DNA of 24,703 nucleotides from contig CAZMNB010000015.1 of the NCBI GenBank assembly GCA_964567545.1, positions 1 to 24,703 of the forward strand. Direction: 5' to 3'. The stretch is from UBA7398 sp964567545. GTDB lineage: Bacteria > Actinomycetota > Actinomycetes > Nanopelagicales > Nanopelagicaceae. The notes beneath the pieces are model-generated. The model saw nothing but the letters and a program-made list of their open reading frames with translations, ran no database searches and was not told where the DNA came from. Positions 7,088 through 14,395 of the stretch are shown piece after piece (position 1 is the stretch's first letter; the number at the start of each line of letters is the position of its first letter). The translations under genes were made by a program, and so were the position numbers.

Positions 7088-7525
7088 TTAAGCTTCTGCG
7101 CGGTTTTTCAACTGGGAAAGGGCTAGGTCGACCGTTGATTGCTCGGTCTTCTTTCGCATCATCTCTGGTACCGGCATCGAAACTTTAACGACTAATTCAT
7201 AGGTGACATCAGTTGTGTCATCGCCGTTATCTGAAATCAAGTAAGAACCGGTCATCTCAGTTAATAGATCGGCCTCTTCCAGCGAAAAACTGACGATTTC
7301 TGGGGCTCTGCTCCAATCGTAGGAAAGCGATACCCGATCCTTCATAACCCCGGCATCAATGACCATGGTTACCTTCGTTGGTCGGCCATCACCGCCAGTT
7401 TCATCTGCAGTGACCGATTTAATCGAGGTAGTCCAGCTCGGGTATCCCTTAAGGTCGAAGAGGAGTTCTCGGACGGTCTCAACTGGTGCTTCTATCGTTA
7501 CTTTGGATTTCGATGCTTCGCTCAT
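7088..7525 (-). CDS. SRPBCC (polyketide cyclase/START-like) protein, TB16.3-like
   Basis: A 145-residue single-domain protein of the SRPBCC fold, a deep hydrophobic-ligand pocket. The typical start is visible: a short beta strand (KVTIEAPVETVREL) followed by LKGYPSWTTSIKSV, where the YP-x-W block is the family hallmark, and a long C-terminal helix ends the protein. Members near fadD and pimB in mycobacteria (Rv2185c/TB16.3, from memory) have no firmly assigned ligand. The gene is first in a two-gene transcript with the ROK kinase. The ATG at 7525 has no Shine-Dalgarno; TAACCT lies six bases upstream. It is divergent from the acyl-CoA ligase, with 51 bases between start codons, so lipid-related function is inferred from context only. 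Confidence 0.85.
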   Translation of the reverse strand: MSEASKSKVTIEAPVETVRELLFDLKGYPSWTTSIKSVTADETGGDGRPTKVTMVIDAGVMKDRVSLSYDWSRAPEIVSFSLEEADLLTEMTGSYLISDNGDDTTDVTYELVVKVSMPVPEMMRKKTEQSTVDLALSQLKNRAEA

Positions 7526-7531
7526 AGGAGA

Positions 7532-7537
7532 AGGTTA
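7532..7537 (-). promoter_or_regulatory. -10 hexamer TAACCT for leaderless SRPBCC-glk mRNA
   Basis: Read on the minus strand, TAACCT is followed by six bases (TCTCCT) and the ATG at 7525. No ribosome binding site fits in the gap, so the message is probably leaderless. Confidence 0.6.
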
Positions 7538-7564
7538 CCTCTCCCCAATCTAACAAATGACCGA

Positions 7565-7570
7565 TACCTT
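7565..7570 (+). promoter_or_regulatory. -10 hexamer TACCTT for leaderless fadD-like mRNA
   Basis: TACCTT is followed by six bases (AGGAGT) and the ATG at 7577. AGGAG looks like a Shine-Dalgarno but lies only one base from this ATG, too close to work; it is better spaced for the ATG at 7581, which is out of frame. Leaderless initiation explains the start better. Confidence 0.55.
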
Positions 7571-7576
7571 AGGAGT

Positions 7577-9364
7577 ATGAATGAATACTCAGTCAAAACG
7601 ATGGAACCGATCCCAAGTACCGGGAATTTAACCAATTTAGTCTCGGATCGAGCTCGCTTTGAACCCATGCGCACCATGCTCTCACGCCCATTGGGGGAAG
7701 GTTGGCAAAAAGTTTCAGCAAGAGAGTTCGACGAAGAAGTAAGAGCCACCGCTAAAGGTTTAGTTGCATCTGGGATTCAAGTTGGTGATCGCGTCGCAAT
7801 CATGGCTCGCACTCGATATGAATGGACCATCTTAGATTTTGCAATTTGGTATGCAGGAGCAGTTGTAGTCCCCGTTTACGAAACTTCTTCGGCGGAACAA
7901 ATTGATTGGATACTTACCGATTCAAGCGCTGTTGCAATTATTGTAGAAACGCCAACCCACAAAGAATCCGTTGAATCGGTTCGTAAACCTGCGCTAAAAA
8001 ATCTGTGGACTATGACTGATAATGTACTTTCGCTATTAAGTAAACTTGGCGAAAATATTCCAGATTCTGAAATAGATTCACGTAGAAATTCTTTAAAACC
8101 AGAAACACTTGCTACCTTGATTTATACCTCAGGCACAACCGGAAAACCTAAAGGCGTTCAATTAACTCATGGTAATTTTTTATCTGAGTGCGGAAACGTG
8201 GTAGCAGGTGCGAGCGATCTATTCTTGAAACCTGGCGGATCAACCCTCCTGTTTCTGCCAGTCGCTCACGTTTTCGGAAGAATGGTAGAGATTGGCGCAA
8301 TTAGAGCCGGATTACATTTGGCCCATTGCAGTGATCCAGTTGGTAAATTGATTCCAGATTTAACCTCATTTAAACCAACTTTCGTGCTTGCAGTTCCAAG
8401 AATTTTTGAGAAGGTTTATAACGGAGCCGAAGCAAAGGCAGAAGCTGGCGGCAAAGGTGATATTTTCCGTAAAGCGGCAGCAGTAGCCATTGCATTTAGT
8501 GAAGGTTTAGATACCGGAAAAATTTCGATCTCACTTCGAATTAAACATGCGCTCTTCGACAAATTGGTTTACTCAAAAATTAGAAGCACGCTCGGTGGCC
8601 GAGTCGAAGCCGCCATCTCTGGTGGCGCCCCACTTGGTGCCCGGTTAGGGCACTTCTATCGCGGCGCTGGTATCCGCGTATTAGAGGGTTACGGTTTAAC
8701 TGAAACTACCGCTGGTGCAACCCTAAATTTAACTTCGGCGCATCGGGTAGGTTCAGTGGGCCGACCAGTTCCAGGTACCACGATCAAAATTGATGATGAT
8801 GGCGAAGTTTTGATTAAAGGTGCAATCGTAATGAAAGGTTACTGGCAGAACGATTCGGCCAACCAGGAATCATTTACGGAAGATGGTTTCTATCGTTCTG
8901 GAGACCTAGGAAAATTAGATAGCGAAGGATTTCTATCTATTGTTGGCAGAAAGAAAGAATTAATTGTTACTTCGGGTGGTAAAAACGTTGCACCTGCTGT
9001 CTTAGAGGACCGCCTACGCGCTCATCCACTCGTAAGTCAATGCATGGTTGTCGGTGACAATAAGCCATTTATAGCAGCGCTAATAACCATCGATCAAGAA
9101 GCACTAAAAGCTTGGTCTGCCGCAAATAAGAAAGTTGGAGCTTCGCTCTCGGAATTGGCTAAAGATCCAGATTTACAGGCCGTGATACAAACCGCAGTAG
9201 ACGAGGCAAATAAAGCGGTGAGCAAAGCCGAATCGATTAGAAAATTTACGATTTTGCCAGTCGATTTCACACTTGCCGGCGGGCACCTAACTGCAAAACT
9301 CTCATTAAAACGCCACGTAGTAGCCCAAGAATTTGCAAAGGAGATAAACGAGCTATTTGCCTAA
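7577..9364 (+). CDS. long-chain fatty-acid--CoA ligase (FadD15-like)
   Basis: Activates fatty acids to acyl-CoA through an acyl-adenylate, in the cytoplasm or at the membrane face. The 595-residue protein carries the adenylate-forming motifs in order: YTSGTTGKPKG (P-loop, residues about 184-194), GYGLTETTAG, YRSGDLG, GRKKELIVTSGGKN and the C-terminal LTAKLSLKR with the probable catalytic lysine. Length and sequence fit the ER-type long-chain ligase group that includes M. tuberculosis FadD15 (Rv2187). The ATG at 7577 follows a -10-like hexamer by six bases. The last eight bases overlap the TTG start of the histidine kinase, so the ligase and two-component genes probably form one transcript, an arrangement not expected for a housekeeping ligase. 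Confidence 0.93.
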   Translation: MNEYSVKTMEPIPSTGNLTNLVSDRARFEPMRTMLSRPLGEGWQKVSAREFDEEVRATAKGLVASGIQVGDRVAIMARTRYEWTILDFAIWYAGAVVVPVYETSSAEQIDWILTDSSAVAIIVETPTHKESVESVRKPALKNLWTMTDNVLSLLSKLGENIPDSEIDSRRNSLKPETLATLIYTSGTTGKPKGVQLTHGNFLSECGNVVAGASDLFLKPGGSTLLFLPVAHVFGRMVEIGAIRAGLHLAHCSDPVGKLIPDLTSFKPTFVLAVPRIFEKVYNGAEAKAEAGGKGDIFRKAAAVAIAFSEGLDTGKISISLRIKHALFDKLVYSKIRSTLGGRVEAAISGGAPLGARLGHFYRGAGIRVLEGYGLTETTAGATLNLTSAHRVGSVGRPVPGTTIKIDDDGEVLIKGAIVMKGYWQNDSANQESFTEDGFYRSGDLGKLDSEGFLSIVGRKKELIVTSGGKNVAPAVLEDRLRAHPLVSQCMVVGDNKPFIAALITIDQEALKAWSAANKKVGASLSELAKDPDLQAVIQTAVDEANKAVSKAESIRKFTILPVDFTLAGGHLTAKLSLKRHVVAQEFAKEINELFA

Positions 9365-9929
9365 CGGCAGCGAAAAATTAAGAATTGCGCACGATCTACA
9401 TGATGGCGTCGTTCAAGATTTGGCTGCGCTTGGATATGCAATTGACTCAGTGATCGGAAGCCCACTTTTAGATCCGAATTTACGCTCTGAACTTAGAGAA
9501 ATTCGCCTGGAAAGTTCACGAATCACTGGCGCACTCCGAAACGAAGTTTTGGAGCTGCTTGAAGATGGCGAAAACCTTTCCACGTTGATCGCGCGTAAAC
9601 TCGCAAAAACGGGAATCGAATTTATATTACCGGAACCACTACCGGAGTTTTCGTTAAAAAATAAATATGAAATTAGAAAAATAATTTTGGAAATAGTTAA
9701 TAACTGTATCAGCCATGCAAATGCTTCGAAATTATCAATAACGTTTAAAAAAATTAATTCTAGCCTTGAAATAAAATTAGAAGATAATGGCAATGGCGGA
9801 CTTACTACCAAACCAAACCATTTGGGAATTAGTGGCATCAAACGGCGGGCCAAAATTATCGGAGCAACTATTGAAATTTGCGAAAAGGCAGATGGTGTTG
9901 CCTACCTTTTACTGATTCCAGGTTACTAA
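9357..9929 (+). CDS. sensorless NarL-type histidine kinase (HisKA_3 + HATPase_c)
   Basis: A 190-residue soluble kinase consisting only of the transmitter: HisKA_3 helix with phosphoacceptor His15 in IAHDLHDGVVQDL, and a compact HATPase domain with N-box EIVNNCISHAN (Glu112, Asn116), DNGNG (Asp143) and HLGISGIKRRA. There is no membrane segment, PAS, GAF or HAMP domain, unlike typical family members of 350-600 residues. A stop codon at 9345 in frame leaves TTG at 9357 as the only canonical start, inside the end of the acyl-CoA ligase; AAAGGAG at 9337-9343 is 13 bases away, rather far. The stop overlaps the regulator's ATG (TAATG). It either senses through a partner protein or answers a cytoplasmic signal. 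It could be a decayed longer kinase, but all catalytic motifs are intact. Confidence 0.85.
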   Translation: MPNGSEKLRIAHDLHDGVVQDLAALGYAIDSVIGSPLLDPNLRSELREIRLESSRITGALRNEVLELLEDGENLSTLIARKLAKTGIEFILPEPLPEFSLKNKYEIRKIILEIVNNCISHANASKLSITFKKINSSLEIKLEDNGNGGLTTKPNHLGISGIKRRAKIIGATIEICEKADGVAYLLLIPGY

Positions 9930-10543
9930 TGCTGCGCGTGCTAGTGATTGATGATCACGCGGTTGTGCGCGAAGGTTTGAAACGTGCGCTGATTCAGGAT
10001 CCGGAGTTAAAAATAGTTGGTGAAGCAGCATCGAAACAAGAGGCATTTGCTCAAATTGCCCATCATAACCCGGATGTCCTTGTGGTTGATTTACATCTGC
10101 CAGATGGGAGCGGTCTTGACATCATCCGATGGTCGCGCAGCAATTCGAAAAAAATTGGAATCGTGGTATTAACTATGGCTGAATTACCCGAATATATTCT
10201 TGCTTCACTTGATGCTGGTGCAAGTGCGTTTGTTGAGAAAGTTGCACCGATCTCCGAAGTCATTGCCGCAATCCATCATTCGCATAGAGCGCCGCTATCT
10301 TTTACAACTAGAAGATTGGTCGATGTTTTAGCAATCAAAAAAGATCGCCACGGCTTAACTGGACGTGAAATTGAAGTTTTGGAACTACTTCCGCTTGGCG
10401 CAACTGTTGCGGAAATGGCGTTAAATCTTTTTGTAAGTGAGTCCACGATTAAGACTCATATGGCTTCGATTTATCGTAAATTTTCAGTAAAGAATCGGAT
10501 GCAGGCAATAAATGCTGGACGTAAAAAAGGATTACTTAAATAG
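9929..10543 (+). CDS. NarL/LuxR-type response regulator
   Basis: The DNA-binding partner of the adjacent kinase, 204 residues. The receiver domain (1-120) has the acidic pair Asp8-Asp9, phosphoacceptor Asp54 in VVDLHLPDG, Thr82 in VVLTMA and Lys104 in FVEKVAP, so it should be phosphorylated. The LuxR-type helix-turn-helix (about 138-200) includes LTGREIEVLELL and SESTIKTHMASIYRKF. An upstream in-frame start at 9878 would add 17 residues unlike any receiver domain, so I take the ATG at 9929, which overlaps the kinase stop as TAATG. The 3' end overlaps the convergent glycosyltransferase by 12 bases. Target genes are unknown; the linked acyl-CoA ligase is the first candidate. Confidence 0.92.
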   Translation: MLRVLVIDDHAVVREGLKRALIQDPELKIVGEAASKQEAFAQIAHHNPDVLVVDLHLPDGSGLDIIRWSRSNSKKIGIVVLTMAELPEYILASLDAGASAFVEKVAPISEVIAAIHHSHRAPLSFTTRRLVDVLAIKKDRHGLTGREIEVLELLPLGATVAEMALNLFVSESTIKTHMASIYRKFSVKNRMQAINAGRKKGLLK

Positions 10544-11656
10544 AATTTCGTTGAAACGCTCTGACCAGATCTGCCAATTCCAATGATCATTTACCCACTT
10601 GTTTCCATGGGAACCCATCTCTTGCTTTAACACCGGATTTGTAAGGATTCGAATTGCAGCTTCCGCAATTTCAGAAACATTATCGCCATCTACCAAAAAT
10701 CCAGTTTTACCTTCGATCAAGGCTTCGGGTGCGCCACCTGAATTTCCCACGAGCGTAGGAATTCCACAAGCGCTTGCCTCTAAATAAACAATTCCTAAGC
10801 CTTCAACTTCCATACCCGCTAAACGATTTCTTGCCGGCATCGCAAATAAATCTCCAAGCGCAAAATATTTTGGAAGGTTCTCATGGAGAATCCGTCCGAC
10901 AAAAAATACATGCTTTTCCATTCCGTGCTTAGTGACCAGTGCTTCTATCTCAGTTTTATGTGGGCCGGTTCCAACCAGTAAAAGTGCCACATCGGGTACT
11001 TTTTCTAGGATGATTGGAAGCGCTTCAATTAATCGATCCTGACCTTTTCGATGGACCAACCTACCAACCGAAACAATCGTGGGCCGATCATAAATCCCGA
11101 TTTCGCTTGCTAAACCTAAATCTCGTTCGCTTGGAACAAAATGTGAAATATCAATACCAGGCAAAATTTTTACCATTTTAGCTTTAGATTTTTTACCAAG
11201 CGCCTTTGCAATTGCGGTGCCGGTGTAATCGGTTAAATATGTAAGTGAATCAACTTTTTTGGCGATGTATTGCACGATCAATTTGAATGGATAAACCTTC
11301 GCCCACCAAACTTCATGTCCTTGCGTCATGGCCACAATGTGTCTTGCGCCGGCTCTTCTCAAAATTGGAGCCATTACTGCCAGTGGCGCCGCAGTGCCAA
11401 ACCAAACCCGTTCAATTTTTTCGGCTTTTAAAATATTCTTTATCGTTCCATTCACTCTCGGCGTAGGGAGTAAAACTTTCATTCGGTCTCGCACTATTTT
11501 TACACCATATTCGCGTAGCCAAAATTCATCATATTCTTTAGTATCGCCTTGGTTTGATGTGTAAACAATGGCTAACCCTTTAGGAATACGCTCAAGTAAA
11601 CCAATGATGAAAGTTTCAATACCACCAGCACGTGGTCCAAAATCATTGGTTACCAA
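10532..11656 (-). CDS. GT4-family glycosyltransferase, PimB'-like mannosyltransferase
   Basis: A GT-B fold glycosyltransferase of 374 residues. The N-terminal acceptor domain starts with VTNDFGPRAGGIETF, the pattern seen in PimB' and related actinobacterial phosphatidylinositol mannosyltransferases; the C-terminal donor domain has SVGRLVHRKGQDRLIEALP, the E-x7-E motif (EGLGIVYLE) and GNSGGAPEAL. The likely reaction is transfer of mannose from GDP-mannose to a phosphatidylinositol mannoside on the cytoplasmic face, but other GT4 acceptors are possible. The only canonical start after the stop at 11690 is TTG at 11656, which omits a few residues (KVLL) that usually precede VTNDF. A non-canonical start upstream cannot be excluded. 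It follows the NlpC/P60 gene by 16 bases and is probably co-transcribed; this adjacency recalls Rv2188c-Rv2190c. Confidence 0.87.
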   Translation of the reverse strand: MVTNDFGPRAGGIETFIIGLLERIPKGLAIVYTSNQGDTKEYDEFWLREYGVKIVRDRMKVLLPTPRVNGTIKNILKAEKIERVWFGTAAPLAVMAPILRRAGARHIVAMTQGHEVWWAKVYPFKLIVQYIAKKVDSLTYLTDYTGTAIAKALGKKSKAKMVKILPGIDISHFVPSERDLGLASEIGIYDRPTIVSVGRLVHRKGQDRLIEALPIILEKVPDVALLLVGTGPHKTEIEALVTKHGMEKHVFFVGRILHENLPKYFALGDLFAMPARNRLAGMEVEGLGIVYLEASACGIPTLVGNSGGAPEALIEGKTGFLVDGDNVSEIAEAAIRILTNPVLKQEMGSHGNKWVNDHWNWQIWSERFNEILFK

Positions 11657-11672
11657 TAAAACTTTCTGATTG

Positions 11673-12692
11673 TTATAAACGGCGAGCTCCTACAAAACGT
11701 TTTGAGCCAAGGCTATCTCCAAAACTTACAACTTTTACCCGCGCGCCGGGTCGAGGTGCGTGCACCATCTTGCCACCGCCAAGATAAATTCCAACATGAG
11801 ATATCGGTTTTCCAAAGAAAACCAAGTCCCCAGGTAATAATTTATTTCGAGCGATTGATTTTCCATAGTTTGCTTGTGCTCGTGCCGAATGTGGCAATGA
11901 GACGCCAGCAGCTTCGAAGGCTCGCATGGTTAATCCAGAGCAATCCCAACGTACTGGCCCAGCTGCGCCAAATACATAACGATCACCGATTTGTTTCAAA
12001 GCAAAACGGAGTGCGATTCCAGCTCTTCCAGAAATACTATTAGCGCTGACCGCATCTGCTAGCGACGCTTTTTGGTCTGCATCTTCTGATGCTTGCTGCG
12101 CCGCTAAAATTCGCTCACGATCGGCCTTCTCCAACTTTGCCAATAGTTCTTCAGCTTGAGCCAATTTGCTTTGCGCGGCTTTCATTTCTGCGGTGAGTCG
12201 GGCTTGGGTAGCTTTTACCAACGCTAATTTGTCATTTACAGTGAGTGTGGTTGCATTCAATCGTTGAGTCGCGGCAGTGAATTTTCTAAGTTGTATAGAT
12301 TTTTTCCTAGCTACCGCCTCTAGCGATCCCGCCGACGATAAAAATAGCGTTGGATCGGAGGAGAACAAAAGCTCAAGGCTTTGACTTAAACCGCCTGCTT
12401 TATATTGCGCAATTGCAATCGAACTTAAAGATTTTTGAAGTTCACTTACATTTCCTTGTTGGGTTGCAGCTTTCTGCTGCACGGTTTTAAGTGTCTTGTT
12501 TAATTTTGCTAACTCAACTTTGGCAGCTTGCGCTCCTTCGGCTGCCATCGCCGCTTCTTCCTGAAGCGCTTCGACTTTTGCTTGAACATCTTTGAGGTTT
12601 GCTGCGTTGGCTTGGGAGTTCGGCAGGAGCAGAACGCTCAATGTCCCAGAGAGAATAAACGCCCAGATCCGAGCAGTTCTCAAAGTTCTCAC
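11673..12692 (-). CDS. secreted NlpC/P60 peptidoglycan endopeptidase with coiled coil
   Basis: A cell-wall hydrolase of the RipA/NlpC type, 339 residues. A signal peptide is visible (basic RTLRTAR, hydrophobic core IWAFILSGTLSVLLL, cleavage after ANA near residue 30). Residues about 32-205 are Ala/Lys/Glu-rich with heptad character, forming a long coiled coil. The C-terminal NlpC/P60 domain has Cys251 (WDCSGL), His299 (SHVGIYLG) and His311 (MVHAP), the expected triad for cleaving D-glutamyl-diaminopimelate bonds. The open frame begins at a TTG at 12695, but GTG at 12692 is six bases from a TAGCCT hexamer and fits the leaderless pattern, so I start there. The coiled coil may hold the enzyme inactive until wall signals release it, as known for relatives. 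Confidence 0.92.
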   Translation of the reverse strand: MRTLRTARIWAFILSGTLSVLLLPNSQANAANLKDVQAKVEALQEEAAMAAEGAQAAKVELAKLNKTLKTVQQKAATQQGNVSELQKSLSSIAIAQYKAGGLSQSLELLFSSDPTLFLSSAGSLEAVARKKSIQLRKFTAATQRLNATTLTVNDKLALVKATQARLTAEMKAAQSKLAQAEELLAKLEKADRERILAAQQASEDADQKASLADAVSANSISGRAGIALRFALKQIGDRYVFGAAGPVRWDCSGLTMRAFEAAGVSLPHSARAQANYGKSIARNKLLPGDLVFFGKPISHVGIYLGGGKMVHAPRPGARVKVVSFGDSLGSKRFVGARRL

Positions 12693-12698
12693 CAAATC

Positions 12699-12728
12699 AG
12701 GCTAACGAGGTCGAGCCTTCGAGCTCAA
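12699..12728 (-). promoter_or_regulatory. promoter of the NlpC/P60 gene, leaderless
   Basis: On the minus strand TTGAGC (12728-12723) and TAGCCT (12704-12699) are 18 bases apart, a plausible -35/-10 pair. TAGCCT is followed by GATTTG and the GTG at 12692. The promoter sits in the short gap after the small CxxC gene. Confidence 0.65.
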
Positions 12729-12738
12729 GCCGAGAGCG

Positions 12739-12930
12739 TCAAATTACCTGTGAATTATTACCGAAACGAAGCGGCGGGACCATGCCACGCGAGGAAAGGA
12801 GCGCAATTGCCGAACTCTCAGGCTCGGATAGCTCTTGCGAGCAACTTTGAATTGGATTTAATAGAACGGAGATAACGCAATCGTGGCAAGCCTTATCTCG
12901 CATAGTGCAGGTGTCGCAATCAATGATCAT
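12739..12930 (-). CDS. small conserved CxxC protein (possible zinc ribbon)
   Basis: A 63-residue protein with Cys5, Cys8, Cys15 and Cys18 arranged as CDTC and CHDC, a likely metal-binding knuckle, then SVLL, an acidic stretch (ELSEPESS) and the ending AIALLSSRGMVPPLRF. I recognise this pattern, with a closing GMVPPLR-like motif, from short uncharacterised proteins of other actinobacteria; the function is unknown. Support that it is real comes from the ideal -10 hexamer TATTAT six bases before its ATG and from its position between two other promoters with nothing else to explain the space. It lies upstream of the NlpC/P60 gene on the same strand. It could be a redox or zinc-dependent adaptor, but nothing in the sequence decides this. 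Confidence 0.8.
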   Translation of the reverse strand: MIIDCDTCTMRDKACHDCVISVLLNPIQSCSQELSEPESSAIALLSSRGMVPPLRFGNNSQVI

Positions 12931-12936
12931 TTGAAA

Positions 12937-12942
12937 ATAATA
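12937..12942 (-). promoter_or_regulatory. -10 hexamer TATTAT for the small CxxC gene
   Basis: TATTAT on the minus strand is near the consensus and is followed by TTTCAA and the ATG at 12930, the six-base leaderless spacing. Confidence 0.65.
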
Positions 12943-12980
12943 GCTCCCGCTACCGACATTAATCGCGCGGGGTAGGTGGC

Positions 12981-12986
12981 TATCGT
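12981..12986 (+). promoter_or_regulatory. -10 hexamer TATCGT for the RibD-like gene
   Basis: TATCGT is followed by GGGGTT and the GTG at 12993, again six bases and without a usable Shine-Dalgarno. It is divergent from the promoter at 12937-12942. Confidence 0.55.
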
Positions 12987-12992
12987 GGGGTT

Positions 12993-13496
12993 GTGATTCA
13001 GATAGTTCGAGCCAACTTAGTCATCGGTAGCGATGGTTCAACCACTATAAACGGCAGATCCGCCGGTCTTAGTTCGCTGGCTGATCGGAACAGATTTCAT
13101 GAAATGCGGCAAGGCTTTGATGCAATTTTGATCGGTGGTGAAACGGCGCGCCGGGAACCGTATCAAAAAACTCCGATTCCGTTAGTGGTAATTTCACGGA
13201 GTTTAAATCTGCCAGAATCGATTAGCCTAAACCCATCGCACCATATCTGGAATATCCCGCCTAATGCAGCGATTGAGCGATCTTTATCAGAATTTGGCAA
13301 CGCGCTATTGATTGAGGGTGGTGCAAAATTCTTGAGCGCTTCCCTACCTTGGGTTACCGAAATCGCAATTACCCGATCACAAGTTGCTGGTGGAGAAAAT
13401 AGAATTGATCTTGATCGGCTAATCAAAGATTTTTCATTAACAAGTGAAGAAATTGTTGAATCTGAGAAGTTTCAATTATTTAAGCGGGCTAATTAA
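12993..13496 (+). CDS. stand-alone RibD C-terminal/DHFR-like reductase domain
   Basis: A 167-residue member of the RibD_C (pyrimidine reductase, DHFR-like fold) family, NADPH-dependent. Visible blocks are RANLVIGSDGSTT, the central FDAILIGGETARREPY and the nucleotide-binding LLIEGGAKFLSASL. Full actinobacterial relatives are usually about 220-260 residues, so this version is compact; the strand order seems intact from start to end. No deaminase domain or other riboflavin gene is near, so it may act on the riboflavin intermediate in trans or on another pyrimidine or pterin. The start is GTG at 12993, chosen by the six-base spacing from TATCGT. Its stop shares TTAA with the convergent transporter. 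Confidence 0.8.
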   Translation: MIQIVRANLVIGSDGSTTINGRSAGLSSLADRNRFHEMRQGFDAILIGGETARREPYQKTPIPLVVISRSLNLPESISLNPSHHIWNIPPNAAIERSLSEFGNALLIEGGAKFLSASLPWVTEIAITRSQVAGGENRIDLDRLIKDFSLTSEEIVESEKFQLFKRAN

Positions 13497-14332
13497 GCAA
13501 TTGAGATCGCAGCAACGCCGATAATTGCAAGGAGAATCCCAAGATACTGAACTTTATGGAGCCGTTCATTTAAAAACTTAAAAGCTAACACGGCGGTAAC
13601 TATTGGAAATAGTGAACCAAGCACCATTGCAACTGAAACCAAACCCTTAGTTGTCGCAATTCCAAGTAAATAATTTGCCAAGAAATCTGCAAGCCCAATA
13701 AACCCCAACATTGGCAAATCCCGTAATTTAAAACCACCAATTTGACGATAGCGCAGGGCAATTAGAATACAGATCGAAACTGAAGTTATTCGCATCATCG
13801 TCATGGTCAGAAGTGGACTGGTCTCAGAGCCCTTCGCCATAAAAGTTAAAGCAATACCAAAACCAAAAGTTGCGCCAAGTGCAAAAACCAATGGCTTCAC
13901 TGGCAATCCACTACTTAACTCTGGACCACTTGCGCAGAAGCCGCCAATTAACGCGATTACCATTCCGATTAATTGCAATCGCACCGGACGTTCGCCACCA
14001 ATTAACGCCACCGTAAAAGGTAAAAGCGCGCCAAGCGAACTTATTGGTGAAACAACTCCCATACGGCCAGTGGCAAGACCTGCATAGAACGACGTCAAAC
14101 CTAAAAATCCCGCGATTCCGGCCACTATTCCTGGCAAAAAATAACCATGCCAATCCAAGTTCGGTGCAATGTAAGAACCAGAAATCAAAACTATTGATAG
14201 ACCGAAGAGCAAACCGATTGATTGTGAAACACCGGTAACCGCAATTGCTTTAAAACGTTTCGAGAGATTGCCACCTATGAAATCAGCGGTGCCCCAGAGC
14301 ACACTTGATACCAAAGCTAGTAGTGATCCCAT
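13493..14332 (-). CDS. EamA/DMT-family transporter
   Basis: A 279-residue inner-membrane protein with ten hydrophobic segments in two EamA repeats: VSSVLWGTADFIGGNLSKR opens the first repeat and FALGATFGFGIALTFMAKG the second, and LNERLHKVQYLGILLAIIGV closes it. Family members export amino acids, metabolites or nucleotide sugars, or import small solutes; the substrate is unknown. The open frame begins at a TTG at 14404, but that start would run through the divergent DUF3000 gene and add hydrophilic residues. ATG at 14332 starts right before the first membrane helix and has TAACCT eight bases upstream. Confidence 0.88.
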   Translation of the reverse strand: MGSLLALVSSVLWGTADFIGGNLSKRFKAIAVTGVSQSIGLLFGLSIVLISGSYIAPNLDWHGYFLPGIVAGIAGFLGLTSFYAGLATGRMGVVSPISSLGALLPFTVALIGGERPVRLQLIGMVIALIGGFCASGPELSSGLPVKPLVFALGATFGFGIALTFMAKGSETSPLLTMTMMRITSVSICILIALRYRQIGGFKLRDLPMLGFIGLADFLANYLLGIATTKGLVSVAMVLGSLFPIVTAVLAFKFLNERLHKVQYLGILLAIIGVAAISIA

Positions 14333-14340
14333 AACGGCTA

Positions 14341-14346
14341 AGGTTA
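14341..14346 (-). promoter_or_regulatory. -10 hexamer TAACCT for the EamA transporter
   Basis: On the minus strand TAACCT lies eight bases before the ATG at 14332. No Shine-Dalgarno is visible between them, so the leader is absent or only a base or two long. Confidence 0.45.
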
Positions 14347-14383
14347 CCGCTCGCGCCTCCCTTAAATCATAGGTAAGTACTTT

Positions 14384-14389
14384 TACCCT
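14384..14389 (+). promoter_or_regulatory. -10 hexamer TACCCT for the DUF3000-rnd operon
   Basis: TACCCT is followed by six bases (TACCTT) and the GTG at 14396. The overlapping TACCTT is too close to the start to be the -10 itself. Confidence 0.5.
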
Positions 14390-14395
14390 TACCTT

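Noticed and set aside
9357..9929. Histidine kinase as a pseudogene fragment
   Set aside because: All transmitter motifs are intact and the regulator is coupled to it, so a functional sensorless kinase is more likely than a remnant.
12815..12875. Plus-strand stretch with GGAAAGGAGCGCAA and ACTCTCAGGC, reminiscent of glycine riboswitch consensus pieces
   Set aside because: The rest of the aptamer does not fit, no glycine gene follows, and the bases are explained by the minus-strand CxxC protein with its conserved ending.
12528..12875. 115-residue plus-strand open frame
   Set aside because: It is antisense to the signal peptide and coiled coil of the NlpC/P60 gene and to the small CxxC gene, and has no recognisable domain.
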